Source: UBA11612 sp963662375 (lineage in GTDB: Bacteria > Pseudomonadota > Alphaproteobacteria > Rhodospirillales > Rhodospirillaceae). From it: a stretch of DNA of 64,000 nucleotides. Location of the stretch: NCBI GenBank assembly GCA_963662375.2, contig CAXXRP010000003.1, forward strand, positions 1 through 64,000, given 5' to 3'. Made by a program: the position numbers and the translations under genes. This document shows positions 46,449 through 55,366 of this stretch, in pieces; the first letter of the stretch is position 1; each line of letters begins with the position of its first letter. The notes beneath the pieces were generated by a model, which was not told the origin of the DNA, made no database searches, and worked only from the letters and a program-made list of their open reading frames with translations.

Positions 46449-47459
46449 TCAGTAAGACTGGGCGTTGAACCGTCTGGAGATTTCCGCCCAATGCTCTGCG
46501 TCGTGCAGCTGGGTGCGTATCTTCCTTGGTAACCCCTTGAGAGTTCGGTCAGGTGTCCCATGTTGTCGAAGGTCGAGCATGGCCTGATGCGCTGCGTTCA
46601 GCGCAAACGGCTCTATCCCGAAGACCGCGACTTTGACCTTGTGTGCAGCCAAGACTTCCGCCGTGGTGCTGCCGCCACCAGTCGAGAACACGGCTTTCCC
46701 CGTCGCACCCGCGACCATCTCGTGTTGGGCCGGTGTGGCGCCAGACATGAATACGAGCTCCGCCCCAGCCTCGGCGTAGGCGACGATATGTTCGAGGGCC
46801 TGTTCAAACGGTAGGTCCTTAGATAAAGCGTCACACCTAGCCAATATGGCAGGACCGCTGGGTCCAGCGGCGTCAACCGCAGCCTTGATTTTATCGACCA
46901 TCTCGGCGGTGGATATCAGACGGCCTTCCGGCCTATTAGGCACATGCTTTGCACCCGCCATATCCTCAATCAATACGCTCGCTACATCGGCTCGGGCATA
47001 GCGTTGCACGGCGCGGTAGACGTTAAGTGGATTGCCTCCGCAGTCATCCGCATCGGCAATCACGGGCACGTCAACGCCGGCTGCCACGCGGCCGGCGAAT
47101 TCAATGAGCTCAGACACGGTCGCCATGCCGTAGTCTCCCAGCCCATACATTCCGCTGGAGACCGCGCTACCTCCTACTGTGACGAGCGGAAAGCCAACAT
47201 GCTGTGCTAGTTTTGCGGACATCAGGTCATAGACGATTGGCGCGGCAATGGCCTCAGGTGCGGCGAGTAGCTTGCGTAATCGATCTGCCGCCGACGCATG
47301 TTTCGGCGTACCCTCGGAAAGCGCTGGCTGGGCGGCGTTCACCGCCGAGACAGCGCCGGATGCCAAAAGTGCGGCGCTGCCCGCCATGCCGGCACTGCCG
47401 AGAAATCCCCGTCGAGATGAGGATGTGTTTTTAGGAGACCTGATTTCGTCTTTGCTCAT
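46449..47459 (-). CDS. Isocitrate lyase/PEP mutase superfamily protein with Tat signal
   Basis: 336 residues. I choose the ATG at 47459 (GGAAGG 8 bases upstream) over the longer frame. The N-terminus has a twin-arginine signal (SRRGFLGSAGMAGSAALLASG), unexpected for this mostly cytosolic fold. The barrel contains PIVYDLMSAKLAQHVGFP, DADDCGGNPLNVYRAV and VASVLIEDMAGAKHVPN. In isocitrate lyases and 2-methylisocitrate lyases the last block reads KRCGH, so the catalytic Cys is absent. This points to the oxaloacetate-hydrolase/PEP-mutase-like branch. It would act in the periplasm. Convergent with the SMP-30-like gene. Confidence 0.78.
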   Translation of the reverse strand: MSKDEIRSPKNTSSSRRGFLGSAGMAGSAALLASGAVSAVNAAQPALSEGTPKHASAADRLRKLLAAPEAIAAPIVYDLMSAKLAQHVGFPLVTVGGSAVSSGMYGLGDYGMATVSELIEFAGRVAAGVDVPVIADADDCGGNPLNVYRAVQRYARADVASVLIEDMAGAKHVPNRPEGRLISTAEMVDKIKAAVDAAGPSGPAILARCDALSKDLPFEQALEHIVAYAEAGAELVFMSGATPAQHEMVAGATGKAVFSTGGGSTTAEVLAAHKVKVAVFGIEPFALNAAHQAMLDLRQHGTPDRTLKGLPRKIRTQLHDAEHWAEISRRFNAQSY

Positions 47460-47736
47460 TGGGATATTTCCTTCCATGAGTTGCGGTAAAGCTTGTGAGG
47501 CAGCGTAAGACTGCATGCCGTGAGTTTGCAGCCGTTTTCTGTTTCGCGCAGTGGCTCTGCCGGTGCAGCGATCATCTTTTAGAACATACGCTTAAACGAG
47601 GCAGTTGGTCGTCAACCATAAAAAACATAGCGGTTCGCCACTGAAAAATATGCAAATTCTTTGGTCCCTACCCGGAATCCCCGTAAATTAACTTGCCTTA
47701 AAGTGGCGCGCGACGAAGTCACCACGCACGAGCGGT

Positions 47737-48690
47737 TCAGGTCGAGATCACTTCGGCGAATACTTCTCGGTCGATGTTTGCCCCGCTCAAGATCACAGCA
47801 ACGCGGCGACCTTTCATCTTGTTGCGCTCCTGGAGTAATCCGGCAAGAGCTGCGGCGCCGGCACCCTCGGCGACGTTATGAGTGTCGGTATATAGGTGGC
47901 GTATCGCGTTTTTGATCTCGATTTCCTCTACGGTAATTACACGAGAAGCGCCTGCAAGAATGATCTCCAGCGCTTCCGGAACCGGAACACGGCACGCTAG
48001 GCCGTCGGCTGCTGTGCTTGCTTTCGCGGTAGAAATCGCGCGCCGTTCAGCAAACGAGAGGGCGTAAGTTGGTGCTCCCGCAGCAGTAACGCCAATAATC
48101 TCGGTTTTCAGCCCCATCGCGTCGCGCGCGGCGATAACGCCGCAAATGCCGGAGCCAAGTCCGATCGGCACGTAGCACGCGTCGATATCGGGCACGGCCC
48201 GAAATAGCTCAAGTGCATAGCTTGCTACACCCATGACAAGCGCCCGATCAAAGGATCTTACGAAATGTAAATCCCGGTCTTTCGCCACCTGGTACGCATG
48301 CTGGAGAGCGTCTTGAAAGTCACTACCGTGCTCTTCAAGCGTTGATCCATAAGCGAGCATGGCTGCATTCTTATCGCGGCTGTTTCCATGCGGAACGACA
48401 ATGGTGCAGTCCAGGCCCGCCCGCTTTGCCGCCAGGGCAATGCTCTGGCCATGATTGCCACGCGTCGCGGCGATAACGCCAGTAACATCCGGTCGCTCGG
48501 TTTGTAACGCGGCGATATAGGTAAGGCCGCCGCGAAGCTTGAATGCTCCAATCGGAGTGTGGTTTTCATGCTTAACCCACACCTCTACACCTACGCGCTC
48601 ACAGAGCAGCGGCCAGCAGATTTGAGGTGTCAGCGACATGGCCGCATAAACGGTCTTTGCCGCCATCTCCAAAGATGAAAGGCTGAACAT
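47737..48690 (-). CDS. PLP-dependent threonine dehydratase-type enzyme
   Basis: 317 residues of the fold-type II PLP family. Lys51 in GAFKLRGG is the PLP lysine; TRGNHGQSIALAAKRAG binds the substrate carboxylate; PIGLGSGICG is the phosphate loop. There is no C-terminal ACT regulatory domain, so it is the short catabolic type (TdcB or 3-hydroxyaspartate/phenylserine dehydratase-like). Threonine would give 2-oxobutyrate and ammonia; 2-oxobutyrate is a substrate of the branched-chain keto-acid dehydrogenase encoded divergently next door. Exact substrate not certain. Confidence 0.85.
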   Translation of the reverse strand: MFSLSSLEMAAKTVYAAMSLTPQICWPLLCERVGVEVWVKHENHTPIGAFKLRGGLTYIAALQTERPDVTGVIAATRGNHGQSIALAAKRAGLDCTIVVPHGNSRDKNAAMLAYGSTLEEHGSDFQDALQHAYQVAKDRDLHFVRSFDRALVMGVASYALELFRAVPDIDACYVPIGLGSGICGVIAARDAMGLKTEIIGVTAAGAPTYALSFAERRAISTAKASTAADGLACRVPVPEALEIILAGASRVITVEEIEIKNAIRHLYTDTHNVAEGAGAAALAGLLQERNKMKGRRVAVILSGANIDREVFAEVIST

Positions 48691-49080
48691 CTGCGTCGCT
48701 GCCCCCGTATCGTCCTGACACCATGCTGGCGCCGATCCTAAGTTCGGCGTGCCGGTTCCTGGTCAGAATATGGATATATTTGCGACGTAGCTCGCTTGTC
48801 TGTAATCATTTAATTTGTTAGCGGGATGCGATGTATTTATCCTATAACCTATAATAACAGATCAACCTTTCACAAGAGAAGGGTGATCACGCCCATTTGG
48901 AAAGAAAATTCGGAAGGCCAAAGATAGCGTCAACGCGACAGGGTGGAGCTTAAGCACCTTTGCTGTACGGGTGCAGCCCCGATTTCTACCGAGTGTTGCG
49001 AAAGACGGCACGTCAAAACCTGGACTAGCCCGCTCGAATATGCACCAGCGAAGCGATGGGCCTTAAACGGAATTAATTGC
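48691..49080. promoter_or_regulatory. Divergent promoter region between dehydratase and bkd operon
   Basis: AT-rich stretch around 48775-48860 between divergent genes. A TATAAT hexamer at 48850-48855 could be the -10 of the bkd operon; its -35 is not clear. AT-rich sequence here fits binding by the Lrp-family regulator encoded at the end of the operon. The GTG-led extension of E1alpha (from 48943) lies inside. Confidence 0.4.
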
Positions 49081-50376
49081 ATGCCAACCCCAGCAAAACG
49101 TACCGGAAAATCAGTCTCCGCCTCCGTGAGTACCGATGCGAAAAGGCGCAACAGTGTGCCTCTTTACCTCAAGGTTCCCGAGCCCCCTGCAAGGCCGGGC
49201 GAATCACCGGATTTTAGTCACCTGGCACTTTCGGAAGCTGGCGCCGTCCGGCGGCCCGACACTGATGTACCCGCAGGCGAAATGCGTGATTTGCCCTACC
49301 TCCTCGTTCGCGTGCTCGACGACGAGGGTGTTGCATGTGGTCCGTGGAGCCCGAACATCAATCCAGACGTATTGCGCACGGGTCTAAGGGCGATGATGCT
49401 GACGCGTCATTTCGATGACCGTATGTTGCGCGCCCAACGTCAGGGCAAAAGCACTTTTTATATGCAATCCACTGGAGAGGAAGCTGTTGCGGTGGCGTCG
49501 GCCTTGGCCCTCGATGCGGAGGACATGTTTTTCCCCACTTATCGCCAGCAGGGCCTCTATATTGCTCGCAACTATCCTCTCATTGACATGATGAATCAGA
49601 TCTACTCGAACGCGAACGATCCCTTGATGGGGCGCCAAATGCCGATTATGTACTCGGCTCGTACACACAATATTTTTTCCCTAGCGGGTAACCTTGCCCT
49701 TCACCTCAACCAAGCTGTCGGCTGGGCGATGGCGTCGGCTTTGAGTGGCGATACAAAAATTTCCGCAGGATGGATCGGCGACGGCGCAACTGCCGAAGGC
49801 GATTTTCATGCCGCTCTAGTCTTCGCGGCTGTGTACCACGCCCCAGTCATTATTAACATTGTGAACAATCAATGGGCCATTTCTTCTTACCAGGGTATCG
49901 CGGGCGGCGATGAAGCGCCTTTCGCGGCGCGCGGTATAGGGTACGGCCTGCCGGCCTTGCGGGTAGACGGCAATGACTTCCTTGCGGTCTATGCCGCTAC
50001 ACAGTGGGCGGCAGAACGTGCGCGTGCAAATCTAGGTGCCACGTTAATAGAACTGTTCACGTACCGGGCTGAAGGCCACTCCACTAGTGATGACCCCAGC
50101 CGGTATCGACCATCCGAAGAAGGGCCAAAATGGCCTTTAGGTGACCCGATTGAACGGCTCAAGACACACCTTACGAAAATAGGCGAGTGGTCCGACGCTC
50201 AACACGGCGCGTTGAATGACGAGCTAGTGAAAACAGTTCGTGACACCCAGCGTCAGGCAGAGGCAATCGGCACTCATGGCACGGGCGCGGGGCCGAGCCC
50301 GAAGACAATGTTCGATGACGTCTACAAGGAACCTGATTGGCGCATGTTGCGTCAGCGTCAAGAGGCCGGATTCTGA
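49081..50376 (+). CDS. bkdA1: Branched-chain 2-oxoacid dehydrogenase E1 alpha subunit
   Basis: 431 residues from ATG 49081; an in-frame GTG at 48943 would add 46 unconserved residues. E1 alpha of the keto-acid dehydrogenase complex: TPP-binding GDGATAEGDFHAALVFAA ... NNQWAIS (the GDG-NN motif), substrate region FYMQSTGEEA and FPTYRQQGLY, and the phosphorylation-loop-like RAEGHSTSDDPSRYR. It decarboxylates the keto acids of Val, Leu and Ile using thiamine diphosphate, with E1 beta. First gene of a tightly packed four-gene operon; E1 beta begins 2 bases after its stop. Confidence 0.93.
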   Translation: MPTPAKRTGKSVSASVSTDAKRRNSVPLYLKVPEPPARPGESPDFSHLALSEAGAVRRPDTDVPAGEMRDLPYLLVRVLDDEGVACGPWSPNINPDVLRTGLRAMMLTRHFDDRMLRAQRQGKSTFYMQSTGEEAVAVASALALDAEDMFFPTYRQQGLYIARNYPLIDMMNQIYSNANDPLMGRQMPIMYSARTHNIFSLAGNLALHLNQAVGWAMASALSGDTKISAGWIGDGATAEGDFHAALVFAAVYHAPVIINIVNNQWAISSYQGIAGGDEAPFAARGIGYGLPALRVDGNDFLAVYAATQWAAERARANLGATLIELFTYRAEGHSTSDDPSRYRPSEEGPKWPLGDPIERLKTHLTKIGEWSDAQHGALNDELVKTVRDTQRQAEAIGTHGTGAGPSPKTMFDDVYKEPDWRMLRQRQEAGF

Positions 50377-50378
50377 CA

Positions 50379-51392
50379 ATGCCAACTATGAACATGATTC
50401 AAGCATTGAATTCGGCCATGGATGTCATGCTTGGCCGTGACCCCACTGTGGTGATTTTCGGCGAGGATGTGGGCTATTTTGGCGGTGTTTTTAGAGCCAC
50501 TGATGGCTTGCAAAAAACTCACGGGAAAACTCGTTGCTTTGATTCTCCAATCTCCGAGGGTGGCATTGTCGGAGCGGCCATTGGTATGGGCGTTTATGGA
50601 CTGCGGCCCGTGGTGGAAATCCAATTCGCCGATTACATCTATCCTGCAATTGACCAGCTGGTATCAACTGCGGCTCGTCTCCGATACAGGTCGGCCGGCG
50701 AATACTGGTCGCCGATTACGGTCCGGTCTCCTTACGGCGGCGGCATTTTCGGTGGACAGACCCATAGTCAGAGTCCCGAAAGTCTATTCACGCATGTCGT
50801 AGGACTGAAAGTGGTTATTCCGTCAACGCCGTATGATGCTAAAGGGCTGCTGATTACTTCCATCGAAGACGACGATCCGGTCATCTTTCTGGAACCAAAG
50901 CGCTTGTATTCAGGGCCGTTCAGCGGCCAGACCGAGGGCGGCGTTAAGCAGTGGTCAAACCACCCTGCTAGCGAAGTGCCCGAAGACTATTTCAGAATTC
51001 CGCTTGAGAAAGCATCCGTTGTCCGAGAGGGCGGGGATGTGACCGTTCTTGTCTATGGCACGATGGTTCATGTAGCCCTTGCCGCGGCGGCCGACAGCGG
51101 CGTTGATGCCGAAGTGGTCGACCTGCGCACACTGGTACCGTTGGATATTGAAACCATAGAGAACTCGGTCAACAAAACGGGTCGGTGCATTATCGTGCAT
51201 GAGGCGACGCGCACCTCGGGATTTGGTGCCGAGCTTTCAGCGGTGGTTCAGGAGCGATGCTTCTTTAAGCTCGAAACCCGAATTAGGCGTGTGACCGGGT
51301 GGGATACGCCGTATCCACATGCATTTGAATGGCAGTACTTTCCGGGTCCTGAGCGCGTGGCGGCGGCCATGCTCGAAATTATGGAGACCTGA
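50379..51392 (+). CDS. bkdA2: Branched-chain 2-oxoacid dehydrogenase E1 beta subunit
   Basis: 337 residues from ATG 50379, 2 bases after E1 alpha. Transketolase pyrimidine-binding domain (FGEDVGYFGGVFRATDGL; PISEGGIVGAAIGMGVYGLRPVVE split over residues 30-80) and C-terminal transketolase domain (EVVDLRTLVPLD; GRCIIVHEATRTSGFGAE). Forms the alpha2-beta2 E1 decarboxylase. E2 follows after 3 bases. Confidence 0.94.
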   Translation: MPTMNMIQALNSAMDVMLGRDPTVVIFGEDVGYFGGVFRATDGLQKTHGKTRCFDSPISEGGIVGAAIGMGVYGLRPVVEIQFADYIYPAIDQLVSTAARLRYRSAGEYWSPITVRSPYGGGIFGGQTHSQSPESLFTHVVGLKVVIPSTPYDAKGLLITSIEDDDPVIFLEPKRLYSGPFSGQTEGGVKQWSNHPASEVPEDYFRIPLEKASVVREGGDVTVLVYGTMVHVALAAAADSGVDAEVVDLRTLVPLDIETIENSVNKTGRCIIVHEATRTSGFGAELSAVVQERCFFKLETRIRRVTGWDTPYPHAFEWQYFPGPERVAAAMLEIMET

Positions 51393-51395
51393 GCT

Positions 51396-52712
51396 ATGGG
51401 ACAGTACAATTTCAAGCTACCTGATATCGGGGAAGGCACTGCCGAGGCGGAAATCGTCGCTTGGCATGTAAAAGACGGCGACCGCATCGAAGAAGACCAA
51501 CCGCTTGTCGACATGATGACCGAGAAGGCGACCGTCGAGTTGACCTCGCCGGTTACCGGGACAGTGCTGACCGTGCATGGCGCCGTTGGAGAAACGGCGG
51601 CTGTGGGATCGGTTCTTGTTACGCTGGATGCGGATGGGGTGATTTCGGAGGTGCCGGTAACCGGTAAGCCGGAGCAAAAAAGGCCCGCGAGCGATTCGGC
51701 TAGCGCAATTTTGGCGTCCGCTAAAAAGGTTGCCGCGCGTAGTCCCGCTGTGTCTGCGCCAGAGGTTCTTCGTCAGGCTAATGTATCTCCTGCGTCCCAT
51801 TCCCGCGCAAATCAAACCGCTCGTCCTCCTAGTGCGAGTCCGCCCGCGTCGCCGGCGGTACGTCGACGGGCAGAAGAGCTGGGTGTTAAACTTCAATTCG
51901 TTAAAGGATCCGGGCCAGACGGCAGAATCGTGCAAGCCGACTTAGACTCGTTTATTGCGGGTGACACAGACTCCCTTCGCCACGGACCACAAAAAACGGG
52001 CTATTCCAAGAGGTCGGGAGTGGAAGATATTCCCGTCGTCGGGATGCGCCGCCAGATTGCTGAGCGGATGCAACTGTCCAAACGCCATATTCCGCACTTC
52101 TCGTATGTCGAGGAAGTGGATGTGACGGAGCTGGAGGAACTCCGACGTCATCTCAATTCTACAAAAACAGACCAGCAACCGAAGCTCACTTTGTTGCCGT
52201 TTCTTATGAGGGCGTTGGTTAACGCGCTGCCTGATTATCCGCAGATCAATGCAACGTTTGACGATGATGCTAGCGTTGTTCATCGCCACGTACCCGTGCA
52301 CATTGGCATCGCAACCCAAACGCCAAAGGGGCTAATGGTTCCGGTCGTGCGTCATGCAGAGGCCCGGGACCCGTGGGAAAATGCTGCGGAGATCGCGCGC
52401 TTGGCCGCGGTTGCGCGCGAAGGCAAGGCATCGCGCGACGAACTTACCGGCGCGACAATTACAATAACGAGCCTTGGTCCGCTTGGGGGCGTGGTTACGA
52501 CACCGATCATCAACCGCCCGGAGGTCGCAATTATTGGGCCCAACAAGATCATGGAACGGCTCGTTCTGCGTGACGGCCAAACTGTTACGCGCCAGCTAAT
52601 GAATCTGTCGTCTTCGTTCGATCACAGAGTTGTTGACGGCTACGACGCTGCGGAATTCATTCAAAAGATAAAGGCGATGCTCGAACATCCCACCACACTG
52701 TTTTTGTGTTAA
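51396..52712 (+). CDS. bkdB: Branched-chain 2-oxoacid dehydrogenase E2, dihydrolipoamide acyltransferase
   Basis: 438 residues. N-terminal lipoyl domain with Lys44 in MTEKATVE as the lipoylation site; a Pro/Ala/Ser-rich linker (about 85-150); the peripheral subunit-binding domain ASPAVRRRAEELGVK (about 150-185); and a C-terminal acyltransferase domain ending with FDHRVVDGYDAAEF, whose His is catalytic. Transfers the acyl group to CoA and forms the core of the complex. Third gene of the operon; spacing to E3 is 3 bases. Confidence 0.94.
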   Translation: MGQYNFKLPDIGEGTAEAEIVAWHVKDGDRIEEDQPLVDMMTEKATVELTSPVTGTVLTVHGAVGETAAVGSVLVTLDADGVISEVPVTGKPEQKRPASDSASAILASAKKVAARSPAVSAPEVLRQANVSPASHSRANQTARPPSASPPASPAVRRRAEELGVKLQFVKGSGPDGRIVQADLDSFIAGDTDSLRHGPQKTGYSKRSGVEDIPVVGMRRQIAERMQLSKRHIPHFSYVEEVDVTELEELRRHLNSTKTDQQPKLTLLPFLMRALVNALPDYPQINATFDDDASVVHRHVPVHIGIATQTPKGLMVPVVRHAEARDPWENAAEIARLAAVAREGKASRDELTGATITITSLGPLGGVVTTPIINRPEVAIIGPNKIMERLVLRDGQTVTRQLMNLSSSFDHRVVDGYDAAEFIQKIKAMLEHPTTLFLC

Positions 52713-52715
52713 ATC

Positions 52716-54116
52716 ATGGCAAGTAAAATAAAGACTAACGTCCTCGTCGTGGGCGGAGGGCCAGGTGGGTATGTCGCCGCAATTCGTGCCGGGCAACTGG
52801 GTCTGGACACGATTTTGGTTGAGCAGGACAGGCTCGGCGGGACGTGCTTGATCCGTGGCTGCATTCCCTCCAAAGCATTGATTCATGTCGCCGACACTTT
52901 TGCGGACATGAGCCGGTCTGCCGGCAAAGGCTGGCGGGGTATTTCGATGCCGCGCCAGCCGGTGTTGAAGTTCAGCGAAACCATCCGGTGGAAAGATGAG
53001 ATTGTCGATAAATTGAATGGCGGCGTCTCGTCGCTTCTCGCACGGGCGAAAGTGCGCACCGTGTTGGGAAGAGCAACTTTCACCGACGCTAAAACGTGCT
53101 CGGTCGAAACCGCAGAAGGGCCGACCTCAATTAGCGCCGAGCATGTGATCTTAGCGACCGGGTCGGGACCGGTCGAGTTGCCGCATTTGCCGTTTGGCGA
53201 CTTAATTATTTCCTCCGCTGAGGCGCTATCGCTTAACGAACTTCCCAAACACATGGTGGTTGTGGGGGCAGGCTATATCGGCCTCGAACTCGGGTCGGCT
53301 TTTCGGAAATTAGGCGCAGAAGTCACGATCGTAGAGGCGCAAGACGGAATTCTTCCACTGTACGACGAAGAACTTTCCAAGCCTGTTGCTCGCAGCTTAG
53401 AGCGTATGGGTGTGACGCTGCATTTGAAGGCTAAAGTAGGCGCGTATGAGTCCGGCAAGGTGGTGATTGAGGACAAGAACGGAAAGGTATTGACGGTGAA
53501 GGCCGAAAGGGTGCTCGTCACCGTTGGCCGTCGTCCCAGGACGAGTGGCTGGGGACTGGAGGCAATGGGCGTGGATTTAGACGGTCCTTTCGTGAAGGTC
53601 AACGACAAGTGCCAAACCTCAATGCGCGGCGTCTGGGCTATCGGCGATCTCGTCGGTGAGCCGATGCTGGCGCACAAATCTTCTACCCAGGGTGAAATGG
53701 TCGCTGAAATCATTGCCGGGCATCGGCGGTGCTTCAACCCTTTGGCGATTCCGGCCGTCTGTTTTACAGATCCCGAAATTGTGAGCGTAGGAGCCGGTCC
53801 GGGCGATTTCGCTGAGACCGAGTCTGATACGCTCACCGCAAAGTTTCCGTTGTCGGCCAATGGCCGTGCCTTAACCATGGACCGCGGCGACGACGGCGGT
53901 TTTGTGCGTGTGATTGCGCGCAAAAGCGATCACCGCATCTTAGGTGTGCAAGCCGTCGGAGCTCACATCTCAGAGCTTTCGGCTGAATTTGCAATTGCCG
54001 TCGAGATGGGCGCGACGTTGGGCGACATTGCGGGGGTTATTCATGCCCATCCCACGCTTTCTGAATCGTTCTTTGAAGCCTCATTGCGCGGATTAGGTCA
54101 CTCCATACATGCGTAG
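52716..54116 (+). CDS. lpdA: Dihydrolipoyl dehydrogenase (E3)
   Basis: 466-residue flavoprotein disulfide reductase. FAD-binding VLVVGGGPGGYVAA, redox disulfide Cys44-Cys49 in GGTCLIRGCIPSKA, NAD-binding VVVGAGYIGLELGSAF, FAD motif WAIGDLVGEPMLAHKS and the C-terminal HAHPTLSE with the catalytic His-Glu. It reoxidises the lipoyl group of E2. Last enzyme gene of the operon; the Lrp-type regulator follows after 87 bases. Confidence 0.95.
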   Translation: MASKIKTNVLVVGGGPGGYVAAIRAGQLGLDTILVEQDRLGGTCLIRGCIPSKALIHVADTFADMSRSAGKGWRGISMPRQPVLKFSETIRWKDEIVDKLNGGVSSLLARAKVRTVLGRATFTDAKTCSVETAEGPTSISAEHVILATGSGPVELPHLPFGDLIISSAEALSLNELPKHMVVVGAGYIGLELGSAFRKLGAEVTIVEAQDGILPLYDEELSKPVARSLERMGVTLHLKAKVGAYESGKVVIEDKNGKVLTVKAERVLVTVGRRPRTSGWGLEAMGVDLDGPFVKVNDKCQTSMRGVWAIGDLVGEPMLAHKSSTQGEMVAEIIAGHRRCFNPLAIPAVCFTDPEIVSVGAGPGDFAETESDTLTAKFPLSANGRALTMDRGDDGGFVRVIARKSDHRILGVQAVGAHISELSAEFAIAVEMGATLGDIAGVIHAHPTLSESFFEASLRGLGHSIHA

Positions 54117-54203
54117 ACGTAAAGTGATCAAAGGGAAATGACACGTTAGTAGCTCGCTATCTAAATCATAAGGTCAACGATGGCGCGCCGGGAGTAGAGA
54201 CAT

Positions 54204-54668
54204 ATGGGTACTGAGCTCGATAAGATCGACATCAAGATCTTAAAGGTATTGCAGGAAAACGCGACCAAGTCGGCCTCGGAAATCGCCGGTATCGTCGGAC
54301 TATCCCAGTCACCGTGTTGGCGCCGAATTCAACGCCTTAAAGAGATGGGATACATTTCCAAGATTGTAGCCATCCTGAATCGTGAAAAGCTGAACCTGAG
54401 CGCCCAGTTTTTTGTTCAGGTCAAGGTTGTTGAACATACCAAGAAAAATATCACGGCGTTCGCAGACGCCATCCTGGATTTTCCCGAGGTAATTGAATGC
54501 CACGTGGTCCTGGGTGCTTACGACTTTCTGCTGCGGGTCGTTGCCCGAGACATTCGCACTTATGAGGAGTTTTTCTTTGAGCGGCTATCGAAAATACCCG
54601 GAATTCGTGAGGTAAATACCAACGTCACGGTTTCAGAAATAAAAACTACGACGGCATTGCCGATATAA
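54204..54668 (+). CDS. Lrp/AsnC-family transcriptional regulator
   Basis: 154 residues. N-terminal helix-turn-helix (ASEIAGIVGLSQSPCWRR, about 25-42), then the RAM ligand-binding domain (FVQVKVVEHTKKNITAFA; VLGAYDFLLRVVARD; PGIREVNTNVTVSE). Such regulators respond to amino acids, and in Pseudomonas an Lrp-type BkdR activates the bkd operon, so this one probably controls the adjacent operon (inference). Confidence 0.9.
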   Translation: MGTELDKIDIKILKVLQENATKSASEIAGIVGLSQSPCWRRIQRLKEMGYISKIVAILNREKLNLSAQFFVQVKVVEHTKKNITAFADAILDFPEVIECHVVLGAYDFLLRVVARDIRTYEEFFFERLSKIPGIREVNTNVTVSEIKTTTALPI

Positions 54669-54672
54669 GCGC

Positions 54673-54711
54673 TACCCCCGGCGTAAGCTGCGGGGCTAGG
54701 CCCGGTTTTTT
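54673..54711 (+). terminator. Probable terminator after the bkd operon and regulator
   Basis: CCCCCGGC and GCTGCGGGG can pair with an internal bulge, followed shortly by GGCCCGG and a run of six T. Imperfect stem, but position and T tract fit a rho-independent terminator. Confidence 0.5.
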
Positions 54712-55366
54712 GTCGCAAGGCGCATTGGTGCAAGGGGCATTGAGAGAGTCGACCTGAGCAACGGGGGCTAGAGATAGGCAGCTAGGCTTACTTACCTCTC
54801 AGACATGCTCCTCCCAAAGTCAATCGTTGTGAGGCTGAGGCAAATTAAGGTGCTGAGGCCATCAATGCCCGGCGCCGCTCGCTGCATTTTGTCGATCCCG
54901 TTCGCCTGGTGCGAATATCTGTCGGTGCAGCCAAAGCCAACCGCGTAACCTTTTAGAGAGTGGCCGATGAATGCGCTCCGCCTTCAAAAAAGATTTTATG
55001 TGTGCTTCTATAGCAACACAATTCGGAGCGCTTGTTTTTGCGGTGGGCTTCACACGTTAATTCAGAAAGGGTAGGAAAATGCACTGTTGGATAGTATTTC
55101 GACCGCCATAGGACCGCCATAGGGGTGTTTCGACCGCCAAGGGCAAGAAGATGCCGATTTCTTTGCTCGATGTGTATCACCCTGGCTGCGGAAATAGACG
55201 CTTTAGGTTCTGGTTTTATAGTTTAGATTCGAGTTGCTAACGGATTTTTGGAGGTTTATCAAAGTGATTACAAGGAGGGCTCTGACACCGTGCGCGTCCC
55301 ACAGGCTGGGGCGCTGGCAGTGTGTGGCGAGTTGGCATCCGACCTGATTTTTAAGGGGATAGTCGT
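54712..55366. other. Leader region of the second large receptor
   Basis: No gene supported. Contains a short tandem repeat (GACCGCCATAG twice at 55101-55122, a near copy at 55131-55141). The last 40 bases (GTTGGCATCC ... AAGGGGATAG) resemble the leader of the paralogous receptor at 8408. Confidence 0.45.

Noticed and set aside
48943..49080. GTG start of E1 alpha at 48943
   Set aside because: The added 46 residues are Cys-rich and unlike family members; ATG 49081 fits better, though its own ribosome site is weak.
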